A stretch of DNA of 9,836 bases from Streptosporangiaceae bacterium (GCA_030039095.1 JASHQP010000576.1:1-9836); one strand, 5' to 3'. Positions 1-5,922 are shown, counted from the stretch's first letter. Translations and numbers: made by a program. Notes: generated from the letters alone by a model not told the origin.

Positions 1-234
1 GCCCTGCACGCCGACCAGATCGCCGCCGGCGACACCACCCTCATCCGCACCCGCCTGGCCGCCCCCCGCACCGGCGACCCCGCCACCATCGTCGCCTACA
101 AAGTCCACACCTACCGCGGCCTCGCCGCCCAGGCCCACCTCGAAGTCGAATGGGCCAAAGACGGCCTCCGCATGATCGACGACCTCGAAACCCAGGCAGA
201 GACCCGGGCGGCCGAGGGAGCCTTAGAAGACTGA
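1..234 (+). CDS. C-terminal end of an unrecognised protein (5' truncated by window)
   Basis: Frame 1 is open from the first base to a TGA at 232-234, giving 77 residues with no start codon needed inside the window, so this is the tail of a gene beginning to the left. The visible protein has a basic/hydrophobic beta-rich stretch (IVAYKVHTYRG, then HLEVEWAKDGLRMIDDLE) and an acidic, alanine-rich end. The W-x(5)-R-x-IDDL pattern is reminiscent of the last strand of NTF2-like or lumazine-binding-like folds, but that is only an impression. I do not recognise the family. Codon use is even more C-ended than in the genes to the right. It converges on the alcohol dehydrogenase with only 9 bp between the stops, and no terminator hairpin is visible there. 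It is probably unrelated to the catabolic cluster. Confidence 0.6.
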   Translation, partial: ALHADQIAAGDTTLIRTRLAAPRTGDPATIVAYKVHTYRGLAAQAHLEVEWAKDGLRMIDDLETQAETRAAEGALED

Positions 235-243
235 ACGACTGGC

Positions 244-1323
244 TCAGGAGAAAGTCACGACCGTGCGGATCCCTGTTCCGGCCCGCAGCGCCGCGTAACC
301 ATCGTTGATGCCGTCGAGGCCGATCCGCTCGGTCACCAGTTCCTGCAGCTTCAACTGGCCGCTGCGCCAGAGCCGGATGAGCCGGGGGAATTCGACGCGC
401 ACGTTGGCCGAGCCGTAGTAGCTGCCGACGACCTTGAGTTCCTGCAAGGCGAGGCGATCGGCGTTGACCCTGATCTCGCCGCCCATCCCGACGATCACGG
501 CCATCCCGCCGCGACGGGTCGCGGCGATGGTCGCGCTCAGCGCGTCGGTCCGGCCGATGGACTCGAACGCGTAGTCGAAACCACGGCCGCGGGAGATCTC
601 GGCCAGCGCGCCGTCGACCGCCTCGGTGCCGATCGCCGTCGTGGCGCCGAAGCGCATCGCGTCCTCGCGCCGGGATGCCACCGGGTCGACCGCGACGATC
701 TCGCTGGCACCGGCGATGCGGGCGGCCTGGATGATGTTCAGGCCGACGCCACCGCAGCCCATCACGACCACGGTGGAGCCTGGCACGACCCGCGCGGTGT
801 TGAACACCGCGCCAACGCCCGTCGTGACCGAGCACCCGATCACCGCGGCCACCTCGAGCGGAACGTCGTCGTCGATCTTGATCGCCGCCCTGGCGTGCAC
901 CACCGTCTCCTCGGCGTGCGCCGCCAGGGCCAGCCCGTAGAGCGTCTGGTGATCGCCGAACCACCGGGCCGGCGGCTTGCCAGCCATGCCAGGACCGCCG
1001 AGGGCGCGGCACAGGTGCGAGTTGCCGCTCGCGCAGTCCTCGCAGCTTCCGCACGACGTGACCCTGGAGAGGATGACGTGGTCGCCCTCGGCGAGGCCCT
1101 CGACGCCACTGCCGAGGGCGACCACGGTTCCGGCCGCCTCATGCCCGATCAGCAGCGGGGTGCGAGCGCCCGGGCGCCCCTCGTCCTGCAGCTTGACATC
1201 GGATCCGCACAGGCCGCTGGCGGCCAGGCGGACCCGGACGTACCCCGGTGCCGGACCCTCAACGTGCACGTCGTCGCGGATCTCGTATGGGCTGCGGAAG
1301 GCGGGCAGGATCGCGGCTCTCAT
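244..1323 (-). CDS. Zinc-dependent medium-chain alcohol dehydrogenase (MDR family)
   Basis: 359 residues, the usual length for the family. It should oxidise an alcohol or reduce an aldehyde/ketone with NAD(H) in the cytoplasm. Catalytic zinc ligands are visible as C39 (GLCGSD), H61-E62 (GHEAAG) and C164 (IGCSVTTG). The structural zinc loop has C91, C94, C97 and C105. The Rossmann glycine motif GCGGVG is at 189-194, and D213 at the end of the second strand (IVAVD) favours NAD over NADP. The arrangement around C164 resembles class III-type and NDMA-dependent bacterial dehydrogenases. The ATG at 1321-1323 is preceded on the minus strand by AGAGAGGA with a 7-nt spacer, which supports this start. 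It is transcribed away from the cupin operon and shares its control region, so it probably serves the same pathway. The substrate cannot be read from the sequence. Confidence 0.93.
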   Translation of the reverse strand: MRAAILPAFRSPYEIRDDVHVEGPAPGYVRVRLAASGLCGSDVKLQDEGRPGARTPLLIGHEAAGTVVALGSGVEGLAEGDHVILSRVTSCGSCEDCASGNSHLCRALGGPGMAGKPPARWFGDHQTLYGLALAAHAEETVVHARAAIKIDDDVPLEVAAVIGCSVTTGVGAVFNTARVVPGSTVVVMGCGGVGLNIIQAARIAGASEIVAVDPVASRREDAMRFGATTAIGTEAVDGALAEISRGRGFDYAFESIGRTDALSATIAATRRGGMAVIVGMGGEIRVNADRLALQELKVVGSYYGSANVRVEFPRLIRLWRSGQLKLQELVTERIGLDGINDGYAALRAGTGIRTVVTFS

Positions 1324-1370
1324 CCGGGCGTCCTCTCTGGCCGGGGCTTACCAGACGGTGATATGTCTAC

Positions 1371-1389
1371 TGTAACTGATATAGCTACA
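1371..1389. promoter_or_regulatory. Imperfect 19-bp palindrome, candidate operator for the alcohol dehydrogenase
   Basis: The sequence TGTAACTGATATAGCTACA reads as TGTArCT-N5-AGyTACA. The outer four bases of each arm match perfectly and one inner pair is mismatched. It lies 48 bp upstream of the dehydrogenase ATG in an AT-rich island inside very GC-rich DNA, where a promoter would be expected. Arms of TGTA/TACA around a short spacer are common for GntR- and TetR-type dimer operators. The regulator class is a guess. Confidence 0.45.
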
Positions 1390-1450
1390 TAGGATCACGG
1401 GCCAGGGGTACAGCCGGTCCGGCCGACGGCGCGCGGGCACGGCAGCGGCG

Positions 1451-1493
1451 GGCACGTTCGGCCGCGGCAGGCACGTTCGGCCGCGGCAGGCAC
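1451..1493. repeat. 19-bp direct tandem repeat, 2.3 copies
   Basis: GGCACGTTCGGCCGCGGCA occurs at 1451-1469 and again, identically and without a gap, at 1470-1488. A partial third copy (GGCAC) follows at 1489-1493. Each copy contains the self-complementary GCCGCGGC. The 19-bp period is just under two helical turns. The repeat sits about 15-57 bp upstream of the candidate -35 box of the cupin operon, where an activator might bind. It could equally be a replication-slippage duplication. Confidence 0.8.
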
Positions 1494-1507
1494 CGACATG
1501 CACTTTC

Positions 1508-1536
1508 TGGACACTCCGTGGGCATATGTGTAAGCT
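1508..1536 (+). promoter_or_regulatory. Candidate promoter of the cupin-SDR-enolase-decarboxylase-racemase operon
   Basis: TGGACA at 1508-1513 matches five of six bases of the TTGACA -35 consensus. After a 17-bp spacer comes TAAGCT at 1531-1536, a weak -10 (three of six) preceded by TGTG, which gives an extended -10 look. The predicted transcription start near 1543 leaves a leader of about 27 nt before the ATG at 1570. The prediction is from pattern only. Actinobacterial promoters are often degenerate. Confidence 0.4.
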
Positions 1537-1550
1537 TTTACTGAAGTAGA
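1537..1550. promoter_or_regulatory. 14-bp palindrome over the predicted transcription start, candidate operator
   Basis: TTTACTGAAGTAGA reads as TyTACT-GA-AGTArA, perfect in six of the seven base pairs excluding the centre. It starts directly after the candidate -10 box and would cover the transcription start, a classical position for a repressor site. Its half-site TCTACT also appears at 1366-1371 next to the palindrome upstream of the divergent dehydrogenase. Confidence 0.4.
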
Positions 1551-1559
1551 GACAAGGCG

Positions 1560-1564
1560 AGGAG
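1560..1564 (+). promoter_or_regulatory. Ribosome binding site that decides the cupin start
   Basis: AGGAG lies 5 nt upstream of the ATG at 1570 but only 2 nt upstream of the in-frame GTG at 1567. The spacing makes the ATG the likely start. Confidence 0.6.
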
Positions 1565-1569
1565 ATGTG

Positions 1570-2106
1570 ATGACGACCGCCGAGAAGCCCCTGTTCCACG
1601 ACACGGACCTGGAGATCCTGACGGACCACATTCAGAAGATCTCGATGATCGGCCGCCCGCTCCTGTCGCAGGGCCAGGTGACCGAGCCGCTCGTCATCTG
1701 CGAGAACCTCTGGATCTCCTCCAAGATCTACTCGGCGGGCGGCGAGCGTCATCTGCACTACCACCCGGACAACGACCACTGCTTCTTCGTTCTGCAGGGG
1801 ACCATGGCCGTCTGGGACTCCGACGGCAACCGCACCGACCTCGTCGCGTACGAGGGAATGGTGATCCCCGCGAACGTCGCGTACAAGTTCGAGTGCACGT
1901 CCACGGACCAGAACCTGGTGATCCTGCGGATGGCCGGATCGGCCTTCAACTACTACCAGCTCCGTGAGAAGTGGGGCCGCGGCGCCGTCTCCGCCGAGAA
2001 GGAGAACGAGGGACAGGGCGGCGAGGGCGAGTTCCGGCACGAGGCGCCCTCGGCCACGAACGCGATCCGGCCCGTCGAATCGGGCAAGTACTTCATGGTC
2101 GACTGA
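1570..2106 (+). CDS. Cupin-domain protein with altered metal-binding motifs
   Basis: 178 residues, a single-domain cupin and the first gene of the operon. The first cupin motif is recognisable at about residues 57-77 (GGERHLHYHPDNDH... ending FFVLQG), with H61, H63 and H65 present. H70 occupies the position where the motif usually has Glu. In the second motif (about 96-107, GMVIPANVAYKF) the usual PxG is PAN and the metal-binding His is Y105. A canonical 3-His/1-Glu site is therefore not conserved. The protein may bind metal differently, act as an isomerase or lactonase-like accessory enzyme, or be a sensor or binding cupin. Residues 142-156 are a Glu/Gly-rich, probably disordered linker before the C-terminus. 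There is no signal peptide, so it is cytoplasmic. Its role is likely tied to the downstream catabolic genes. The reaction is unknown. Confidence 0.88.
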   Translation: MTTAEKPLFHDTDLEILTDHIQKISMIGRPLLSQGQVTEPLVICENLWISSKIYSAGGERHLHYHPDNDHCFFVLQGTMAVWDSDGNRTDLVAYEGMVIPANVAYKFECTSTDQNLVILRMAGSAFNYYQLREKWGRGAVSAEKENEGQGGEGEFRHEAPSATNAIRPVESGKYFMVD

Positions 2107-2117
2107 CTGCCCGCCCA

Positions 2118-2152
2118 GTTACCCCCGGGGCCTCTTCACCCCGGGCGGTAAC
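2118..2152 (+). terminator. Strong intercistronic hairpin without T-tract between cupin and SDR
   Basis: The arm GTTACCCCCGGGG (2118-2130) pairs with 2139-2152, giving 13 base pairs with one bulged C at 2146 and an 8-nt loop. It begins 12 nt after the cupin stop. No run of T follows, so it is not a classical intrinsic terminator. In high-GC actinobacteria such hairpins may attenuate transcription, protect the 3' end of the upstream message or mark a processing site. The GTTACC...GGTAAC ends could also be a protein-binding inverted repeat. The ribosome site of the next gene (AGGGGGAT, about 2160) lies just beyond the hairpin and is free. Confidence 0.55.
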
Positions 2153-2177
2153 CAGTCCCAGGGGGATCCCTCGCAGC

Positions 2178-2996
2178 ATGACATCTCTGAACGGCCACGT
2201 TGCGCTCGTCACCGGGTGCAGCAGGCTCTCCGGCATCGGCCGCGGCGTGGCGAACGCGCTGGCCCGCGGCGGAGCCGATCTCGTGCTCGCTGATGTCTCG
2301 GCCGGAGGCACCCGAAACAGCGGCGAGGACGGGGAGGACGAGGCCGAGGCCGGATGGGAGGGGCTGCCGAGCCTGGCGGCCGAGGTCGGCAAGCACGGCG
2401 TGCGGGCGATCACGACCACCGGCGACGTCGGCGTCCGCGCCGACGCCGAGCGGATGGTGCAGGACGGGATCCGGGCGTTCGGCAGGGTCGACATCCTGGT
2501 GAACAACGCGGCGGCGCCGAGCGGGGCGGATCGCAGGCTGACCTGGGAGGTACCCGACGAGTCCTTCGACGAGGTCATGCGCGTGAACTTCAAGGGCGTG
2601 TTCCTGATGAGCACGACGGTGGCCCGGCACCTCGTCGAGCAGGGAACCGGGGGGCGCATCATCAACATCAGCTCCGCCATCGGCCTGCAGCCAACGGCCA
2701 GACGCGCCGTTTACGCGGCCGCGAAGGCCGCCGGGATCGCGATGATGCGGGCGATGGCGATCGAGCTTGGCCCGCACGGCGTCACCGTCAACGCCGTTCT
2801 TCCCGGTCAGCTTCACACCTCACGGCAGGGTCCGGCACGGCTCGCCAAGCCGGCGGTCGGCCACGAGCAGGTCCCGGTCGGGCGGATCACCAGGGTCGAG
2901 GACGTCGCCCGCGCCGTCGTCTTCCTCGCCGACCCCGAGGCGGACGGCATCACCGGCGAGTGCCTCAACGTCAACGGCGGCGCGTTCTTCCTCTGA
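2178..2996 (+). CDS. SDR-family NAD-dependent oxidoreductase
   Basis: 272 residues, a classical short-chain dehydrogenase/reductase that interconverts a hydroxyl and a keto group. Cofactor motif: T12-G13 followed by G19-I20-G21. The loop is two residues longer than the usual TGxxxGxG. D39 after the second strand (LVLAD) favours NAD(H). N109-N110-A111 is the NNA structural motif. The catalytic set is N137, S166, Y179 and K183 (YAAAK), with the usual 13 residues between Ser and Tyr. The C-terminal GITGECLNVNGG is typical. Residues about 43-62 form an acidic insertion (several Glu and Asp) after the second strand, longer than in most family members. The ATG at 2178 has AGGGGGAT about 11 nt upstream. 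The frame stays open to 1971, but that part overlaps the cupin and does not look like protein. The substrate is unknown. Confidence 0.92.
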   Translation: MTSLNGHVALVTGCSRLSGIGRGVANALARGGADLVLADVSAGGTRNSGEDGEDEAEAGWEGLPSLAAEVGKHGVRAITTTGDVGVRADAERMVQDGIRAFGRVDILVNNAAAPSGADRRLTWEVPDESFDEVMRVNFKGVFLMSTTVARHLVEQGTGGRIINISSAIGLQPTARRAVYAAAKAAGIAMMRAMAIELGPHGVTVNAVLPGQLHTSRQGPARLAKPAVGHEQVPVGRITRVEDVARAVVFLADPEADGITGECLNVNGGAFFL

Positions 2997-3010
2997 TTGC
3001 GGACGAACCT

Positions 3011-3015
3011 CGGAG
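3011..3015 (+). promoter_or_regulatory. Ribosome binding site that decides the enolase-superfamily start
   Basis: CGGAG is 7 nt upstream of the GTG at 3023 but only 1 nt from the in-frame GTG at 3017. The later GTG is preferred. Confidence 0.5.
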
Positions 3016-3022
3016 TGTGCAC

Positions 3023-4183
3023 GTGACAGAGCAGGCCTGGGAACTGGCGGCGGCGGAGCAGGCGTACGTGATCGAGGAGATCACGACGCGGGGGATCGAG
3101 TACCCCGCTCCCCCGCTGATGAAGAGCCAGTGGGGCGACACCGAGTACGCCTGCCTGGTGTCGGTCCGTGTCGGCGGCTGCTGGGGACACGCGTTCAGCC
3201 GCTGCCCGATGGGCATCCACCCGATCGTGAACGCGGTCTGGATCGACCAGTTCATGGCGAAGCGGCTCGTGGGCCGGCCGCTCGCCGAGTACCCCCGGCA
3301 CTGGGCCAGGTTCGTCGACTCCACGTACCACCAGCGCCTGCACATCTTCCCGGTCAGCGCCGTGGACGTCGCGATCTGGGACGCGCGCGGCAAGCTCGCG
3401 GGCCAGCCGGTGGCGGCGCTGCTCAACCCGGACTACAAGAAATCGGTGCGCGCCTACGCCAGCATCCCCGGCTTCCGGGAGGGCGGCCCGGCCGCCGAGG
3501 AGAGCCTGAGGACGGTCGACGCGGGCTTCAGCGGGATCAAGACGCACACGGTGAACGACATCGACGAGGACATCGACGTGCTTCGGGCCATCAGGAACGC
3601 CGTCGGCGACCGCGCCCACGTGATGTACGACGCGAGTACCACGCTCACCGACGAGAAGGCCGCCACGATCGGCGGGTTCCTCGCCGACATCGGCGCACAC
3701 TGGTTCGAGGAGCCGTTCCCGGTCTGGCACGCGGAGCGCTACCGCCGCCTGCGGGCTTCCGCCGACGTTCCGCTCACCGGATTCGAGACCGCGCCCGGTG
3801 CTCCGGGAAGCATCGACTGGGCCCTGGAGACGAAGGTGTTCGACTTCATCGAGATCGACGCCAACTGGAAGGCCGGGGTGACCGGCGCGTACGAGTCGAT
3901 GTCAAAGGTCACCTCCGGCGGGGCCCGGATCGCGATGCACCACGCGGGCGCGTCGTCCATGAACATCGCGAACATCCATCTGGTCTCGGCCTGGCCGGCC
4001 GTGGACATGATCGAGCTGCTCACGCCCGCGGACAAGTACAACGTGGCGTCGGTGCTCCCGAAGCCGGACCCGGCGACCGGCACCCTGGCCGTCCCGCCCG
4101 GGCCGGGTCTGGGCGAGGACATCGACTGGGAGTTCGTCAAGGCACACGAAGTGACGCCGACACGGCAACAAGGAGTGAGATGA
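3023..4183 (+). CDS. Enolase-superfamily enzyme, mandelate racemase/muconate lactonizing type (dehydratase or racemase)
   Basis: 386 residues from GTG 3023. The layout is the family's usual one: N-terminal capping domain (about 1-130, ending VDVAIWDARGKLAGQP) and C-terminal barrel. These enzymes remove a proton alpha to a carboxylate, with Mg2+ stabilising the enolate. Likely metal ligands are D203, E229 (WFEEP) and E255 (TGFET), spaced 26 and 26 as in mandelate racemase. The D279/H306 pair, 27 residues apart, matches the Asp-His catalytic dyad. K173-T-H175 aligns with the KxK motif, but the second Lys, normally the opposite-face base, is His. The usual DxN at the first metal ligand is D203-A-S205. 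A sugar-acid or hydroxy-acid dehydratase is more likely than a true racemase. The end overlaps the next gene by ATGA, implying coupled translation. Confidence 0.9.
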   Translation: MTEQAWELAAAEQAYVIEEITTRGIEYPAPPLMKSQWGDTEYACLVSVRVGGCWGHAFSRCPMGIHPIVNAVWIDQFMAKRLVGRPLAEYPRHWARFVDSTYHQRLHIFPVSAVDVAIWDARGKLAGQPVAALLNPDYKKSVRAYASIPGFREGGPAAEESLRTVDAGFSGIKTHTVNDIDEDIDVLRAIRNAVGDRAHVMYDASTTLTDEKAATIGGFLADIGAHWFEEPFPVWHAERYRRLRASADVPLTGFETAPGAPGSIDWALETKVFDFIEIDANWKAGVTGAYESMSKVTSGGARIAMHHAGASSMNIANIHLVSAWPAVDMIELLTPADKYNVASVLPKPDPATGTLAVPPGPGLGEDIDWEFVKAHEVTPTRQQGVR

Positions 4184-5169
4184 CGCGGCTCGACCTGACG
4201 CTCGGCTGTGGTGACTATGACCGGACCCGGGCGCTCGCCGACGGCCGGGTGCAGGTGGAGGGGGTCGATCTGCGCTACGTGGCCCTCGAGCCCGAGGAAG
4301 TCTTCTTCCGGATGGCCCGGCACCAGGAGTTCGACGCCGCCGAGTTCTCGCTGTCCAGCTACGTCGTGACGCTGTGCGACGGCGCCCCGTTCGTCGCCAT
4401 CCCGGTGTTCCCGTCGAAGCGCTTCCGCCACTCCTGCATCTTCGTCAACGCCCGGGCCGGAATTCAGGCACCCGCCGACCTGATCGGCCGGACCGTCGGC
4501 ATTCCCGAGTACCAGCTGACCGCGATCGTGTGGATCCGCGGCATGCTCGCCGACCACTACGGGGTGCCGATCGACTCGGTCCGCTACCGCACCGGCGGGC
4601 TGCACGAGGCCGGGCGGACGGAGAAGCTGCCGCTCAGCCTGCCGCCGGAGATCGAGATCGGCCCGATCCCCTCCGGCCGGGTGCTGTCGGACATGCTGGC
4701 GGCCGGCGAGATCGACGCGCTGTACTCCCCCCGCCCGCCGCGCTCGCTGTTCGCCGGCGACGGCGCCGTGCGGTGCCTGTTCGACGACCCGCGCTCCGAG
4801 GAGCGGGCGTACTTCGAGAAGACCGGCATCTTCCCGGTCATGCACGCGATCGTGCTGCGCCGTGACGTCTACGCCGCGCACCGGTGGCTCGCGACCTCGC
4901 TCGCCAAGGCGTTCACCGCCGCCAAGGACCTGGCCTACGAGCAGTTCCGCAAGACCGCGGCGCTCGAGATCAGCCTGCCCTGGGTGATCGACGAGTACGA
5001 GTCGACGGTCAAACTGCTCGGGCCGGACTACTGGGCCTACGGGCTCGAGCCCAACCGGCAGGCGCTCGCCACGTTCCTGCGCTACACCCACGAGCAGCAC
5101 CTCGCCGACCGCCTGCTCGCCCCGGAAGACCTGTTCGCCCCCGAGACCCTCGAGACCGCGCTGGTCTAA
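4180..5169 (+). CDS. 4,5-dihydroxyphthalate decarboxylase-like protein (periplasmic-binding-protein-type fold)
   Basis: 329 residues. I recognise the family annotated as 4,5-dihydroxyphthalate decarboxylase or ABC transporter substrate-binding protein from several stretches: CGDYDRTRALADGRV (10-24), EFSLSSY (55-61), AIPVFPSKRFRHSCIFVN (73-90), GIPEYQLTAIVWIRGMLA (107-124), GEIDALYS (176-183), KTGIFPVMH (214-222) and the C-terminal YGLEPNR...LFAPETLE. The known decarboxylase of this family acts in phthalate degradation. The fold is related to type 2 solute-binding proteins. There is no signal peptide or lipobox, so the protein should be cytoplasmic, which argues for an enzyme or ligand sensor over an importer subunit. 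AAGGAG lies 4 nt before the ATG, which overlaps the enolase-type gene's stop. The exact substrate is unknown, and phthalate itself is not implied because no phthalate dioxygenase is present here. Confidence 0.87.
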   Translation: MTRLDLTLGCGDYDRTRALADGRVQVEGVDLRYVALEPEEVFFRMARHQEFDAAEFSLSSYVVTLCDGAPFVAIPVFPSKRFRHSCIFVNARAGIQAPADLIGRTVGIPEYQLTAIVWIRGMLADHYGVPIDSVRYRTGGLHEAGRTEKLPLSLPPEIEIGPIPSGRVLSDMLAAGEIDALYSPRPPRSLFAGDGAVRCLFDDPRSEERAYFEKTGIFPVMHAIVLRRDVYAAHRWLATSLAKAFTAAKDLAYEQFRKTAALEISLPWVIDEYESTVKLLGPDYWAYGLEPNRQALATFLRYTHEQHLADRLLAPEDLFAPETLETALV

Positions 5170-5178
5170 GGAGGACCG

Positions 5179-5922
5179 ATGAAGATCCTGTGCATGCTGC
5201 CCACCCCGGAGAACGGCGGCCTGTACCCGCCCGAAGCGGAACGCCGGCGAATCCAGCTCATCGAGTCGTACGCGACGCCGAGCACCCGGATCGACATCGG
5301 CTACATGGGCGAGCAGTCCGGCTTCACCCCGTGGGGCCAGGCCCCGGACGACCCGAACTACGAGCTCGTCGCGCGGGCCCACGAGGTCGGCGCCAAACGG
5401 GCCCTGCAGGCCGAACTCGAGGGGTACGACGCGTTCTGCCCGTTCGGCACGCTGGACCTGGGCGTGCGGGCGGCCCGCGCAAAGGGCGTGCGCATCCCGG
5501 TGATCGGCCAGCTCGAGGCCGCCGCGCTGTACTGCGGGATGCTCGGGCAGCCGTTCGCGTCGTGCACGTACGTGGACTGGCCCGAGGTGATCAAGGACCT
5601 CGAGGTACGCGTCGAAGATCTCGGCCTGTCTCACCTGTACGTGAGCCGCACCTGGATCGGCATCGAGAACACCGAATACGCCGAGCGGCGTGACGAGGTG
5701 CTGGAACGCTTCGTCGCGGCGACGGCAAAGGCCCGCAGCGAGGGGGCCGGGATCATGGGGCTGATCGCGATGTCGATCTGCCCGACGGAGTTCTCGGCGA
5801 AGCAGCTCTCCGAGGCGTCGGGAGGGTTCCCCGTGGTGGACGCGCTCGGCGCGCAGATGGGCCTCGCCGAGTGGTGGAACCGCAACAGCGTGCCCGGGTC
5901 CCTGATGCGCGTTCCCCGCTAG
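5179..5922 (+). CDS. Asp/Glu/hydantoin racemase-family protein
   Basis: 247 residues, the usual length for this family, which includes aspartate/glutamate racemases, hydantoin racemase, maleate isomerase and arylmalonate decarboxylase. These cofactor-independent cytoplasmic enzymes use two cysteines on opposite faces of the substrate. The expected cysteines are C87 (YDAFCPFG) and C201 (SICPTEF), 114 residues apart as in two-base racemases. The second sits in ICPTE rather than the common GCTE, so the pocket differs. The N-terminus MKILCMLPTPENGG fits the first strand of the lobe. AAGGAGG with a 4-nt spacer precedes the ATG, and only 9 bp separate it from the upstream stop. It is the last gene of the operon, and its TAG overlaps the stop of the opposing gene. 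Racemase, isomerase and decarboxylase activities are all possible. Confidence 0.85.
   Translation: MKILCMLPTPENGGLYPPEAERRRIQLIESYATPSTRIDIGYMGEQSGFTPWGQAPDDPNYELVARAHEVGAKRALQAELEGYDAFCPFGTLDLGVRAARAKGVRIPVIGQLEAAALYCGMLGQPFASCTYVDWPEVIKDLEVRVEDLGLSHLYVSRTWIGIENTEYAERRDEVLERFVAATAKARSEGAGIMGLIAMSICPTEFSAKQLSEASGGFPVVDALGAQMGLAEWWNRNSVPGSLMRVPR
5919..5922. other. Shared palindromic CTAG stop for two convergent operons
   Basis: The TAG at 5920-5922 ends the racemase-like gene on the + strand. The complement of 5919-5921 is TAG and ends the PanE-like gene on the minus strand. The two coding regions overlap by 4 bp and there is no space for an intrinsic terminator, so each transcript must run into the other gene. 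Confidence 0.95.

Larger units (their letters stand above)
1324..1569. promoter_or_regulatory. Divergent control region between the alcohol dehydrogenase and the cupin operon
   Basis: This 246-bp stretch contains no convincing gene. It separates two divergent transcription units. AT-rich islands at both ends (about 1358-1392 and 1521-1552) flank a very GC-rich middle carrying a tandem repeat. Each AT-rich end contains a palindrome, and both contain the element ATATGTsTA (1361-1369 and 1524-1532, one mismatch). This suggests one regulator acting on both promoters. No regulator gene is present in the window, so it would be encoded elsewhere. Confidence 0.6.

Noticed and set aside
41..1054. Long minus-strand frame through the dehydrogenase in a different register
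   Set aside because: The dehydrogenase frame 244-1323 carries complete zinc and NAD motifs. This one is an Arg/Gly-rich shadow.
1451..1493. Start of a CRISPR array or transposon end
   Set aside because: The copies are directly adjacent without spacers, there are only two full copies, and there is no cas gene or transposase.
2118..2152. Classical rho-independent terminator
   Set aside because: The stem is strong but no T-run follows. It is kept only as a terminator-like or attenuator hairpin.
2163..2170. GGGATCCC palindrome near the SDR ribosome site
   Set aside because: It is only 8 bp, expected by chance in GC-rich DNA, and no longer pairing extends from it.
2767..4179. Upstream extension of the decarboxylase-like frame to 2767
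   Set aside because: The extension overlaps the SDR and enolase-type genes and encodes Arg-rich non-protein-like sequence. The ATG at 4180 has a good ribosome site and starts at the conserved family N-terminus.
4180..5169. Calling this gene the binding protein of the importer encoded at the right
   Set aside because: There is no signal peptide or lipobox and it sits in the opposite operon. It is left as decarboxylase-like with the alternative stated.
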